From Pseudomonas folii (GTDB taxonomy: Bacteria > Pseudomonadota > Gammaproteobacteria > Pseudomonadales > Pseudomonadaceae), in NCBI RefSeq assembly GCF_014357575.1, contig NZ_JACONW010000003.1, forward strand, positions 27,658-91,657: 64,000 nucleotides of DNA. Direction: 5' to 3'. The stretch's first letter is position 1, and each line of letters begins with the position of its first letter. Under the pieces are notes generated by a model. The model made no database searches. It saw only the letters and a program-made list of their open reading frames with translations, and was not told the DNA's origin. The position numbers and the translations under genes are program-made. This document shows positions 52,782 through 61,856 of this stretch, in pieces.

Positions 52782-53984
52782 CTAACCTTGAACCACACCA
52801 GCAGCCTGCAACGCCTGTATATCCTCGTCGCAATAGCCTAACTCGCCAAGCAGCTCAGTTGAATGACTACCAAGCTCAGGCACGTTGAGCCGAGTGCCGA
52901 AACGCTGTCCATCCATTTCGAACGGCAACATTGGTACTTTCACATCAGCGCCATCGGGGGTCTTTAGCGCCGCCATGCCGCCCGATGCATTCAGGTGATG
53001 ATCCTCAAACAGGTCCTCCGGGCGCTGAATGGGCGAGAACGGCAAACCTGCCGCTTCGCAACGTGCCATGACCTCAACCTTGCTCATGTCACCCAGACAC
53101 TCGCGCACTCGCGGCAAAATGTCGTCACGCGCTTGTACCCGCTGGTTGTTCAGCACAAGCGTGGGGTCCACGGCCCATTCTTTGAAACCAAAGGCTTTGC
53201 AGAAACTTTGCCACTGGCCGTCGCTGACGACCCCGAGAAAAACCTGTTCATTGTCGGCGGTGGTGAATACGTCATAAATCGCCCAGGCCGAGACCCGATT
53301 AGGCATCGGCGCAGCGGCCTTGCCCGTGACGACTTTCTGCATCATGTGTTGCGCAACGAGGAAGGCTGAGTTTTCGAACAGGCCGGTCTGTACGAACTGC
53401 CCCAGGCCTGTGGAATTGCGCTGATGCAGAGCAGCCAGGATTGAAATGGCACTGAACATGCCGCCCATTACATCGTTCACCGAAGCTCCGGCCCGCAAAG
53501 GCCGACCGACGGGCCCGGTCATGTAGGCAAGCCCGGTCATCATCTGCACCACTTCATCCAGGGCCGGTCGTTGATCGTAAGGTCCGGGCAAGAATCCTTT
53601 CATTGAGCTGTAGATGATGGAGGGTTTGATCGCTTTGACCTGCTCGTATCCCAGCGCCAGTTTTTCCATGGCACCGGGGCGAAAGTTTTCGGTGACGACG
53701 TCCGCACTGGCGATGAGTTTACGAACCGCCACCATCCCTTCTTCGGTTTTCATGTCGACGGCGAAGCTTTTTTTATTGCGGTTGTAGGTCATCCAGTAAC
53801 CTGCGCCGGAACCACGCAAGCGCCGCGTATTGTCCCCGGCGGGTGCCGGCTCCACCTTGATTACCTCTGCGCCCAGATCAGCCAGCACCAGACCGCAGGT
53901 CGGCCCCATGACCATGTGCACAAACTCGATCACACGAATGCCTGCCAACGGCAGAACCTTTTCAGTCGTCGATTGCATGTTCAT
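52782..53984 (-). CDS. CaiB/BaiF-type CoA-transferase (family III)
   Basis: 400 aa. Family III features: GIRVIEFVHMVMGPTCG, LGAEVIKVEPAPAGD and the catalytic aspartate context GRPLRAGASVNDVMGGMFS. Transfers CoA between carboxylic acids (often from succinyl-CoA). Last gene of the 58058-52782 operon; its ATG overlaps the HMG-CoA-lyase-like stop by four bases. Probably activates the substrate for that lyase. Confidence 0.9.
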   Translation of the reverse strand: MNMQSTTEKVLPLAGIRVIEFVHMVMGPTCGLVLADLGAEVIKVEPAPAGDNTRRLRGSGAGYWMTYNRNKKSFAVDMKTEEGMVAVRKLIASADVVTENFRPGAMEKLALGYEQVKAIKPSIIYSSMKGFLPGPYDQRPALDEVVQMMTGLAYMTGPVGRPLRAGASVNDVMGGMFSAISILAALHQRNSTGLGQFVQTGLFENSAFLVAQHMMQKVVTGKAAAPMPNRVSAWAIYDVFTTADNEQVFLGVVSDGQWQSFCKAFGFKEWAVDPTLVLNNQRVQARDDILPRVRECLGDMSKVEVMARCEAAGLPFSPIQRPEDLFEDHHLNASGGMAALKTPDGADVKVPMLPFEMDGQRFGTRLNVPELGSHSTELLGELGYCDEDIQALQAAGVVQG

Positions 53985-54922
53985 TGACCCTTGCTTGCGT
54001 AACGAAAATTCTTGCCGACTCCGGCATCAGGAATGAACCCATAAAGCGGTTCGCCGGGCAGGCCCTTATGCAGCCATTCACGCGCAGCGACCAGACGATC
54101 GATATCGACGCCGGTGCGCAGGCCCATGGATTCGAGCAGGTAAACCAGGTCCTCGGTCACGATGTTCCCCGAGGCGCCAGGCGCGTAAGGGCAGCCGCCC
54201 AATCCGCCTTGAGAAGCGTCAATCGTGGTCACTCCGGCTTCGAGCGCGGCCACAACGTTGGCCAGCCCCTGCCCTCGGGTGTTGTGAAAATGAGCGCTGC
54301 CCGCGACCGCCCCCAGCTCATGGCGCAAACGGGTGAATAACTGGCGGACCTGAGTCGGATTGGCATAGCCCACCGTGTCGGCCAGCCCCACCTCGTCCAC
54401 CCCAAGCCCGGCCATGGTCACGGCCATACGAATGACGTCATCGGCGGGGACCACGCCTTGCAAGGTGCAGCCAAATACAGTCGAAAGACCCGCCTCGATC
54501 AAGATGTGCGGGTACTGCTGATCGCGTAGCGCAACGACAGTGCGGACTTCTTCAATAACCTGCGCATGGGTCTTGCGAATGTTTGCCAGTGAATGAGGTT
54601 CGCTGACCGAAACAGGCAGGGTGATTTTCTGTACCCCGGCGTCAAATGCGGCCTGCGCACCTTTGAGATTGGGCACTAAAGCGGTGACGAATAGTCCCGG
54701 CAAGGTTCGCGCGTGAGCGACCAGCTGTGCGGCGTCAGCCATCTGTGGCAGCAGCTTGGGCGATACGAACGACCCGATTTCAATCTCACGTAAACCGGAC
54801 GCCGCGAGTGCTGTTAGCCACTCGATCTTGAGCTGGGTAGGCATGCTCGCCTTGACGCTTTGCAGCCCGTCACGAGGGCCGACTTCGCTGATCAAAATAT
54901 CGATGTCGTGATTGTTGTGCAT
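53981..54922 (-). CDS. HMG-CoA lyase-like (DRE-TIM) enzyme
   Basis: 313 aa from ATG 54922 (GAGG upstream). DRE-TIM features: SEVGPRDGLQ, FHNTRGQG and the lyase loop GGCPYAPGASGN with its cysteine, as in hydroxymethylglutaryl-CoA lyase and citramalyl-CoA-type lyases. Cleaves a 3-hydroxy-3-methylacyl-CoA or similar. Works with the CoA-transferase downstream. Confidence 0.88.
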   Translation of the reverse strand: MHNNHDIDILISEVGPRDGLQSVKASMPTQLKIEWLTALAASGLREIEIGSFVSPKLLPQMADAAQLVAHARTLPGLFVTALVPNLKGAQAAFDAGVQKITLPVSVSEPHSLANIRKTHAQVIEEVRTVVALRDQQYPHILIEAGLSTVFGCTLQGVVPADDVIRMAVTMAGLGVDEVGLADTVGYANPTQVRQLFTRLRHELGAVAGSAHFHNTRGQGLANVVAALEAGVTTIDASQGGLGGCPYAPGASGNIVTEDLVYLLESMGLRTGVDIDRLVAAREWLHKGLPGEPLYGFIPDAGVGKNFRYASKGQ

Positions 54923-54941
54923 GAAAATGACCTCGGATACA

Positions 54942-54966
54942 GGCCATCGGCACAAGGCCGATGGCC
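54942..54966 (-). promoter_or_regulatory. Intercistronic hairpin in the catabolic operon
   Basis: GGCCATCGGC-loop-GCCGATGGCC, a perfect 10-base stem, between the transporter stop and the lyase start. May stabilise or adjust the level of the downstream mRNA. Confidence 0.55.
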
Positions 54967-54972
54967 ACTGCT

Positions 54973-56259
54973 TTAGTGCAGGATGGAAAGCGCGCCGATC
55001 AGCAGCGACATCACAAACATGACGCCCACGGTGCCCACCGACCATTTGAAAGAAATACGCTGGTTGTTCGCGTAATCGACATCCAGCAAACCGCACAGCA
55101 GGTAAGTCGATGCAACCAGAGGACTCAACACATGCACCGGTTGCCCGATCAGCCCGGCAACAGCCATTTCCATAGGCCCGATGCCATAGTGACTGGCGGT
55201 GTCTGCGAGGATCGGCAGGATGCCGAAGTAAAACGCATCGTTAGTGAGTACGTAGGTGCCCGGCATACTGATGAACGCGGTGATCAACGACATGTACTGC
55301 CCGGCCCACTGCGGGATGACGTAGATCAGGCTCTCTGAGATGGCCTTGATCATGCCGGTGCCGGTCATGATGCCGACGAAGATCCCGGCCGCAAAAATCA
55401 GCAGCGAGACCAGCATCACATTGCCCGCATGACGGGAGATCAGGGCTTTCTGGTCTTCGATTTTCGGGAAGTTGACCACCGCACCGATACCGAAGGCCAG
55501 CATGAACAGAATAGGCAGCGGCAACACGCTCATGACCATGCAGGCAATCAGGGCAATCGTCAGCACGGCGTTGAATGCGAAGCGCCAGTCCCCCGGTGCG
55601 GACTCCTGGAAGTGATCCATGCCCTCACCTCCTCGCAGCTCGATAACGCCCAAACGACGCTTCTCCATGCGCCCGAGCAGAAACGCGACAAACACCACCC
55701 AGGCCAGCGCGGCCAGCATCATCGGCAGCATTTCCATGAACAAATCGGCGACGTCCACGTGCATGGCACTGGCGGCGCGCGAAAACGGCCCGGCCCAGGG
55801 CAGCATGTTCATCACGCCGTTGCTGAGCAACAAAACGGTCGCCATGACTTGCAGGCGAATGCCTGTGCGTCGGTACAGCGGCAGCAATGCGGCCGTGGTG
55901 ATGATGTAAGTCGTCGCGCCGTCGCCATCCAGACCGACACAGATGCCGAGAATGGCGCTGCCAATCACGATTTTCTGCGGGTCACCCTGAACCACTTTCA
56001 GGATCACTTTGACCAGCGGGTTGAATAGCCCGGCGTCGGTCATCATCGAAAAGTACAGGATCGCAAAAGTCAGCATGATGCCGGTGGGGGCAAGCATCTT
56101 CACCCCGTCGATCATCATCGGGCCCAGGCCCGCCGCAAAGCCGCCGATGCAGGCGAATACCACCGGTACCAGCATCAATGCCACCAAGGGCGAAAGACGG
56201 CGGCTCATGACCAGGTACATGAAGCAAATGATCATCGTATAGCTGAGGATCGTCAGCAT
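54973..56259 (-). CDS. CitMHS-family tricarboxylate/dicarboxylate transporter
   Basis: 428 aa with about eleven membrane helices. CitMHS features: VALMLVPVVFACIGGFAAG, ICVGLDGDGATTYIIT and AGIFVGIMTGTGM. The family takes up metal-citrate or similar carboxylates with protons. Placed in the middle of the catabolic operon, so it is probably the uptake system for the substrate. Confidence 0.9.
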   Translation of the reverse strand: MLTILSYTMIICFMYLVMSRRLSPLVALMLVPVVFACIGGFAAGLGPMMIDGVKMLAPTGIMLTFAILYFSMMTDAGLFNPLVKVILKVVQGDPQKIVIGSAILGICVGLDGDGATTYIITTAALLPLYRRTGIRLQVMATVLLLSNGVMNMLPWAGPFSRAASAMHVDVADLFMEMLPMMLAALAWVVFVAFLLGRMEKRRLGVIELRGGEGMDHFQESAPGDWRFAFNAVLTIALIACMVMSVLPLPILFMLAFGIGAVVNFPKIEDQKALISRHAGNVMLVSLLIFAAGIFVGIMTGTGMIKAISESLIYVIPQWAGQYMSLITAFISMPGTYVLTNDAFYFGILPILADTASHYGIGPMEMAVAGLIGQPVHVLSPLVASTYLLCGLLDVDYANNQRISFKWSVGTVGVMFVMSLLIGALSILH

Positions 56260-56371
56260 GGTTTCCCTCTTGTTTTTAGTTTTATCTGGGTGACTTTTGA
56301 CGAATTTGAAGCGCCGCCCCCCGCCGTCGATTGCCGAGGGCTATGGTCAGGCAAGCATCAGTGCAACGTAT

Positions 56372-57070
56372 TCAGACCGGTAGACCTTTGGCGCGCAGTA
56401 GTGCGTCGAAGCGCTCTGGATCAGCGGTTCCAAGACGATTGTTTTCGCGAATAGACGCCTCACGCTCCAGGTGCGCGATGGCTTTCGGCAGCAGCGCCGC
56501 GACATCGGCCTGAGGGACTGCCAGCACACCGTCCGCATCACCGAGAATCAAATCGCCGGGCATGACGCACAGTCCGGCGCAGGCAATCGGCACATTGATT
56601 TCGCCGGGGCCATCCTTGCTTGGGCCACGATGGGTATGCCCTGCTGCAAACACCGGCAGGATGCCTTCGGCCAGCTCCTCGAGATCACGGACCGCCCCGT
56701 CGATAACGATGCCGCCAAGCTTGACCCGCAAGGCCGTCGTACGAACCAGGCCACCGATCACCGCCTGGCTGACATCGCCCGCGCCGTCGATGACCAATAC
56801 ATCGCCGGGCTGCACCATCATTAGTGCCTTATGCACCATCAGGTTGTCGCCCGGCCGAACGCGCAGGGTAAAAGCCGGGCCACACAACTTGAGCGACAGA
56901 TCGCCGTGATAAACGTGCAGGCCTCTGGCGCCGATGCCGCGCCCCAGGCAATCCCCAGCCACCGCCACCGGAACGCTTCGGAAGGCTTCGATCAGTTCAG
57001 CATCGAGATCGCCGTTACGCGGATTGATGCGGTAGCCGGTTGGCCAGTCATTGAGAGCAGAAACGGTCAT
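56372..57070 (-). CDS. RraA-family aldolase-like protein
   Basis: 232 aa; GGAG before ATG 57070. RraA/HMG-aldolase fold with GPAFTLRVRPGDN, GGIVIDGAVRDLEEL (the Arg-Asp of the metal-acid site) and DADGVLAVP. Members include 4-hydroxy-4-methyl-2-oxoglutarate aldolase, which cleaves to two pyruvates, and oxaloacetate decarboxylases. Lies between the dehydrogenase and the transporter. Confidence 0.88.
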   Translation of the reverse strand: MTVSALNDWPTGYRINPRNGDLDAELIEAFRSVPVAVAGDCLGRGIGARGLHVYHGDLSLKLCGPAFTLRVRPGDNLMVHKALMMVQPGDVLVIDGAGDVSQAVIGGLVRTTALRVKLGGIVIDGAVRDLEELAEGILPVFAAGHTHRGPSKDGPGEINVPIACAGLCVMPGDLILGDADGVLAVPQADVAALLPKAIAHLEREASIRENNRLGTADPERFDALLRAKGLPV

Positions 57071-57083
57071 GGTAAATCTCCAG

Positions 57084-58058
57084 TCAAAGGGAAAGCAGGT
57101 CAGCGTTGACGCACGACGTACGCGGCACAGGCTTGCCGTCGAGAAAATCCAGAACGTTGTTGGCCGCGTCCCGAGCCATTGCAGCCAATGCAGCGGGGGT
57201 CGAACCGCCCACATGCGGGGTCAGCACGACGTTATCCAGTTGCAATAAGGGACTGTTGGACGGCAGAGGTTCGATGGCCATGGTGTCCAGACCTGCCGCG
57301 TACAATTGGCCGCTGCGTAGCGCGTCAACCAGAGCGGCTTCATCCACCACTTCGCCGCGAGCGGTGTTGATCAACACCGCGCCTTCGGGAAGCATTGCCA
57401 ATTCGGTAGCGCCAATCAGGTTTCGGGTCTGTGCAGTGAGCGGCACGTGCAGGCTCAGGACGTGGCTTTCACTGAGCAACGCAGCCAACGATTGCACGGC
57501 CTCAGCACCCTGCAGATCACTGTCGGCGTTGAGAAACGGATCGTAGACCCGCACCCGCATACCGAGCGCCTGACACACCGTCGAGACTTTGCGCGCCACC
57601 TGACCAAAACCCACCAGGCCCAGCGTGCGCCCGCTCAACTCCAGCCCGTCTTGCGCACGAGACCAGCGCCCGGCGCGAATCTCGCTGTCCATCCAGCTGA
57701 CTTTACGTGCCGCAGCGAACATCAGGCCCAGGGTCATTTCACACACCGACTGCGCGTTGGCACCGGGAGTGACGTAAACCGGAACGCCCCGGGCGCTCGC
57801 CGCAGCGACATGGATATTGCTGACGCCAACACCGTGTTTGGAGATGACTTTCAGGGTCGGGCAAGCGGTAATCGCCTGCTCGCTCAGCTCGAAAGTCCGG
57901 GAGATCACCGCGTCGATCGGCTCGCTGGCCATCAACCGCTCGATGTCAGCGACTTCCTGCCCGGCGCGAACAAACAACACCCGGCAGCCGCGCTGCGTGA
58001 GGATATCCAGTCCAGCCGGAGCCAGGCGTTCGGCGGTGACAAGAATGGAGTAAGTCAT
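57084..58058 (-). CDS. D-2-hydroxyacid dehydrogenase family protein
   Basis: 324 aa. NAD-binding LVGFGQVARKV, catalytic NTARGEVVDEA (Arg), Glu in AIEPLPSNSP and His in LTPHVGGST. Phosphoglycerate dehydrogenase-like fold without a regulatory domain. First gene of the five-gene operon read towards 52782; probably oxidises a 2-hydroxy acid of the pathway to the 2-oxo acid for the RraA-like enzyme. Confidence 0.9.
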   Translation of the reverse strand: MTYSILVTAERLAPAGLDILTQRGCRVLFVRAGQEVADIERLMASEPIDAVISRTFELSEQAITACPTLKVISKHGVGVSNIHVAAASARGVPVYVTPGANAQSVCEMTLGLMFAAARKVSWMDSEIRAGRWSRAQDGLELSGRTLGLVGFGQVARKVSTVCQALGMRVRVYDPFLNADSDLQGAEAVQSLAALLSESHVLSLHVPLTAQTRNLIGATELAMLPEGAVLINTARGEVVDEAALVDALRSGQLYAAGLDTMAIEPLPSNSPLLQLDNVVLTPHVGGSTPAALAAMARDAANNVLDFLDGKPVPRTSCVNADLLSL

Positions 58059-58274
58059 AAAGGACGCCTTGTTTTAATTATTGGCATCGGTTCAGACATC
58101 GACGGACGATATCTACCGCTTATGGCATCCATGTTTAACCTTTTCTTCGTATAAATCTATTTCCGCTTTTTTATTCAACTATGAATTAAATTGATGCAAT
58201 TACCCACAGCCCGCCCTTGCTGGGGCAATGGGTAACACTCGGGAGACACTGTGTCCGGACACAGCGCAGTCGCG

Positions 58275-58690
58275 CAGCAAACACTATCCCTGTAGGAGCG
58301 CACGAGCATCGCGAGGCCGCGATAGCAGTGCATCAGACAACACGCTATCGCGCAGCAAACACTATCCCTTGCAGGAGCGCACGAGCACCGCGAGGCCGCG
58401 ATAGCGGTTCATCAGACAAGACGCCATCGCACAGCAAACACTATTACTTGCAGGAGCGCACGAGCACCGCGAGGCCGCGATAGCGGTTCATCAGACAAGA
58501 CGCCATCGCACAGCAAACACTATTACTTGTAGGAGCGCACGAGCACCGCGAGGCCGCGATAGCAGTGCATCAGACAACACGCCATCGCGCAGCAAACACT
58601 ATCCCTTGTAGGAGCGCACGAGCATCGCGAGGCCGCGATAGCGGTGCATCAGACAACACGCCATCGCTGCCTCGAGATGCTCGTGAGCTT
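58275..58690. repeat. Five-copy tandem array of a 79-bp REP unit
   Basis: Units start with CAGCAAACACTAT at 58275, 58353, 58432, 58511 and 58590. Each contains GTAGGAGCGCACGAGCACCG and GAGGCCGCGATAGC; units differ by a few bases and two 'subtypes' alternate (CAGTGCATCAGACAAC and CGGTTCATCAGACAAG). The last unit continues into a palindromic closing arm. A single relative is at 52343-52430. Lies between the LysR gene and the operon that it probably controls. Confidence 0.9.
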
Positions 58691-58745
58691 CTAAAGAAAA
58701 GCATCCCAGATCAGGTCATTGCATTTTTGTTTGATAGTAGAAGGG

Positions 58746-59663
58746 TCAGGTCAGATCGGAATGATCGGTGAAAAGGCCTGAGCCTTCGCGCTTGAGCAGG
58801 TCGACGACGTAAGCGGTGGGTGGCGAGATATAGGCTTCGCGGCGCATCACTAGACCGAAGCTGCGCTTCATGGTGGTTTCCGGCAATTGCACCTCACGCA
58901 AGGTAGCGCCAATCTTGCCCACGCCCAGGTTGTGCCTGGAAATGAAGCTCAACAGCGGCGTGTGAGCGATCAGCCGCGGCATCATGTTGATGGAGTTGGT
59001 CTGGATCTGAATCTGCGGCGTGTCCAGTTGATGGTTGAAAAAAGCATTGTCCAGCCAACGCCGCGTAGCCACCGTGGGTGCCGCCAGCACCCAGCGCCAG
59101 TCACACAGACCCGCCATGGTGATCGGCCCCTCGAACAACACATGGTCCGCGCTGGCGACCACCACAACTTCATCCTGCAACAGGGCAAAGGTTTCGAATT
59201 GCGAAACATCGACCGCCGACAACGGGCAAATCAGCAAATCCAGTTGCCCGGTCCGCAGCGAGTTCAGCAGGATATCGTTCTGGCCGGTGACCAGCTCCAG
59301 GGTCAAGTCCGGGGCCGTTTCCAGCAATAACGACACCAGACTTGGCAGCAGGTATTCAGCCGCTGTGGGCCCACAGCCCAGACGAACATTTCCCACGGTA
59401 CCTTTGGCGAAGTCCTGAATTTCCCGACGGGTTTCCTGCACGCCCTGACGCAGATGACGCGCACGCATCAGCAGCAGTTCACCTGCGGGTGTGAGGCGCA
59501 TGCGCCGTCCCTCACGAAAAAACAACGCCGTGCCGAGTGTCTCTTCCAGTCGTTGAATGCTTTTTGACAGTGCAGGCTGGGTGCGATGCAGTTTTTCACC
59601 CGCGCGCCCCAGATTGCCTTGATCAGCGATGGTTTCGAAGTAATAAAGGTCGCGTAAATCCAT
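58746..59663 (-). CDS. LysR-family transcriptional regulator
   Basis: 305 aa. Winged helix with GNLGRAGEKLHRTQPALSKS followed by IQRLEETLGTALF; substrate-binding domain follows. Same strand as the catabolic operon and directly upstream of it, apart from the REP array, so control of that operon is likely. Confidence 0.92.
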   Translation of the reverse strand: MDLRDLYYFETIADQGNLGRAGEKLHRTQPALSKSIQRLEETLGTALFFREGRRMRLTPAGELLLMRARHLRQGVQETRREIQDFAKGTVGNVRLGCGPTAAEYLLPSLVSLLLETAPDLTLELVTGQNDILLNSLRTGQLDLLICPLSAVDVSQFETFALLQDEVVVVASADHVLFEGPITMAGLCDWRWVLAAPTVATRRWLDNAFFNHQLDTPQIQIQTNSINMMPRLIAHTPLLSFISRHNLGVGKIGATLREVQLPETTMKRSFGLVMRREAYISPPTAYVVDLLKREGSGLFTDHSDLT

Positions 59664-59827
59664 TCGTACACATCCACATGACGTTGGCTATTGCTCTGCC
59701 AAGATTGCACATTTGTCATGATGGCCGATGCGATGTGAATTCCCAACCCGAGTTGAGTCGGTGCGAAATCCCAATCGGCCTTCGTCTGTCTGGGCTGTAG
59801 AGCTATGGGATATAAAGCGCCTGCCGC

Positions 59828-60820
59828 TCAGTCGAGCAAAGAGAACCTGATTCTAGTCAAGGCACCGTTGCTGTTCTCACGAGTGACAGTTGCCTTACAC
59901 CGGGACGCGAGCGCATCGACCAGCCCTAAACCACGCAAGCGTGACCCTTTCGTGGGTTGATTTCCCACCTGGCGTTGCTCGAAGCCAACCCCGTGATCGG
60001 CAATGACAATCTCCACCTCGCGATCTGCCTCTTTGCGAATCGAGAGTTCGACAGGTGAGGTACGAGAAGACCCGTGTTTTACGGTATTGGTCATCAGCTC
60101 GTTTACGATCAGGCCAATGTCAGAAGCGAATTGCATCGTCACATGCACTGACTTCACGTCGACCTCCAAAGCCGTTGCGTCGCCTGTTTCCGCCGTCAAC
60201 GCGGCGCGTGCCAGATTCGGCAGATAGACAGCCAGATCAATTTTCCCCGTCACAGCCTTATGCAATTCAGCCTGAATAACGCCAACACCTTGCACACGAT
60301 TCATGGCGTCCCGCATCAGCGCCTTTGCTTCCTCGCCCTCGGCTTTTAGAAGGGATAACTGCATAAAAGAAATAATCAACTGCAGATTATTTTTAACCCG
60401 ATGATTCAGTTCTGCGAGAAGCACCTTCTGGTACGCCTCCATTTCCTTTTCATCGGTAATGTCGATGCAGGTTCCGAAAAAACCTGAAAACTCACCCTCG
60501 CGAAAATACGGCCTGCCGTTATTCAGGAACCAGCGATAAACACCATCATGGCGGCGCATTCGGTAACGCATGCTGAAAAGCTCACGCACCGCGAAAGCAT
60601 TGGTGAACACAAGTTGGCAGAGTGCTTGATCCTCAGGATGAACATCCTGAAGCCATCCTGAGCCGTACAGCTCCTCCAGACTTCTTCCACTGAATTCACG
60701 CCATGGCTTGTTAAACCAGTCACATAGCTGATCAGTTCTGGAGCGCCAGATCATTACAGGCGCATTGTCTGCCAGTTCTTCGAAATCAATTCCGGCGAGC
60801 TCTGGAGATTCATCATTCAT
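59828..60820 (-). CDS. PAS-domain histidine kinase (HWE/HisKA_2 type)
   Basis: 330 aa. PAS domain (about 10-125, ending GFFGTCIDITDEKE), then the HisKA_2 phospho-acceptor LLAELNHRVKNN with His140, and an ATPase domain with NELMTNTVKHGS (N-box) and DHGVGF (G1). Cytoplasmic, no membrane helix. Its start is two bases after the response regulator stop; both form an operon led by the regulator. Confidence 0.92.
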   Translation of the reverse strand: MNDESPELAGIDFEELADNAPVMIWRSRTDQLCDWFNKPWREFSGRSLEELYGSGWLQDVHPEDQALCQLVFTNAFAVRELFSMRYRMRRHDGVYRWFLNNGRPYFREGEFSGFFGTCIDITDEKEMEAYQKVLLAELNHRVKNNLQLIISFMQLSLLKAEGEEAKALMRDAMNRVQGVGVIQAELHKAVTGKIDLAVYLPNLARAALTAETGDATALEVDVKSVHVTMQFASDIGLIVNELMTNTVKHGSSRTSPVELSIRKEADREVEIVIADHGVGFEQRQVGNQPTKGSRLRGLGLVDALASRCKATVTRENSNGALTRIRFSLLD

Positions 60821-60822
60821 CG

Positions 60823-61251
60823 CTAAGCCTTCAGAGGCCCGGGGCGCTCATGGAAGATTTTCAAAGCACCAGGATTCGGGATATTCGAGGGCTTGCCTGC
60901 CAGCCAAAACCCGGCAATCAATGCAGCGTTGGTCAGATCATCAAGACTGTAGGGCTTACTTAAAACGCCAATTGACTCAGCCCCCCGCTCGCTGGCGGCG
61001 ACAATCTGTCCGGTCACAAAAAGAGAAAAAATGCCGTGCTGGATACGTAAAAAATTAGCGACCTCAATGCCCTCTTCGTTTCCGGAGAGATTGATATCAA
61101 CAAAAGCAACGTCTACAGGGAAATCCTTGGCAAGCCTCAACGCTTCGATTTCGTCATAAGCGGGTCCAACGATCTCATGACCCTCTTCTTCAAGCGCTTC
61201 AGCGTTCAGCAACGCCAGTATGGGGTCATCCTCAACAATCAAAATCCGCAT
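60823..61251 (-). CDS. Single-domain response regulator
   Basis: 142 aa receiver: acidic pocket ILIVEDDP, phospho-acceptor Asp52 in FVDINLSG, Thr80, and Lys99 in VLSKPYS. A short tail of about 25 residues is no output domain. Partner of the downstream HWE kinase; such pairs feed phosphorelays as in general stress or light responses. Confidence 0.92.
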   Translation of the reverse strand: MRILIVEDDPILALLNAEALEEEGHEIVGPAYDEIEALRLAKDFPVDVAFVDINLSGNEEGIEVANFLRIQHGIFSLFVTGQIVAASERGAESIGVLSKPYSLDDLTNAALIAGFWLAGKPSNIPNPGALKIFHERPGPLKA

Positions 61252-61301
61252 AGTTTTCCTGAAAACGCTAACAGGTGAATGAAATACACCTCGTTAACTA
61301 A

Positions 61302-61637
61302 GTGACCCCTATGAAAATAGACAGTTTCATTGAGTATCACCGGCGTTCACGGATTAGCTCAGGGTTGAGGATCTGGGGACTTTACCACGGTGGCAGTTTA
61401 TATATCGGGCGATGGAAGAATGGCGTCGCTAAATGCGCAGGGAGACTGAGAAAGGCGGAAAATTTTACTTATATTCATACGCTGGAAACATCCAAAAGCA
61501 TAGGTATCGACATCAATTACACTCAAACGATTATCTTCACCATTATTTACCCAAGAGCTTCATGGCCTTCAACACGGCGTGTCCTGGCAGCGTTGCTGAA
61601 TGACGCTCTATCTGAAAAAACGAAAATAACTGGATAG
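61302..61637 (+). CDS. Doubtful hypothetical protein, about 110 aa
   Basis: Frame from GTG 61302 or ATG 61311 (MKIDSFIEYHRRSRIS). The composition with paired Gly/Trp and Ile/Thr runs is protein-like, but no ribosome binding site is evident. Divergent from the response regulator. Confidence 0.4.
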   Translation: MTPMKIDSFIEYHRRSRISSGLRIWGLYHGGSLYIGRWKNGVAKCAGRLRKAENFTYIHTLETSKSIGIDINYTQTIIFTIIYPRASWPSTRRVLAALLNDALSEKTKITG

Positions 61638-61649
61638 ACGGCTTTCTGG

Positions 61650-61745
61650 AGGATTGGCTTTTGCCGGAGGGCCAATACATTTGCCAGTTATCCTTCTCCG
61701 GGATTGATGTCCTCCCGGCCAAAGCCGCTCCTGCGGGGCTCTGTT
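61650..61745. repeat. REP-like remnant
   Basis: GGCTTTTGCCGGAGGGCCAA and CCTCCCGGCCAAAGCCGCTC, loosely inverted, followed by the 'GTTTGCTGCGCGACG' tail seen after other REPs of the window. Confidence 0.5.
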
Positions 61746-61856
61746 TGCTGCGCGACGCCGGGATGTGAAACGTCCTCTTTTAACCGGGCTCGAACGCCGA
61801 TCATGAATTGCGCGCTGCAGCCTGCGACGCGCAAGCCATGTCGGCTGCCCTGATGC

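Noticed and set aside
57447..58154. 235-codon plus-strand frame opposite the hydroxyacid dehydrogenase
   Set aside because: Shadow frame with His/Gln/Arg bias and no start signal.
58275..58690. Regular repeats considered as a CRISPR array
   Set aside because: Whole 79-bp units are alike, there are no unique spacers, units are internally palindromic REP elements and no cas genes are near.
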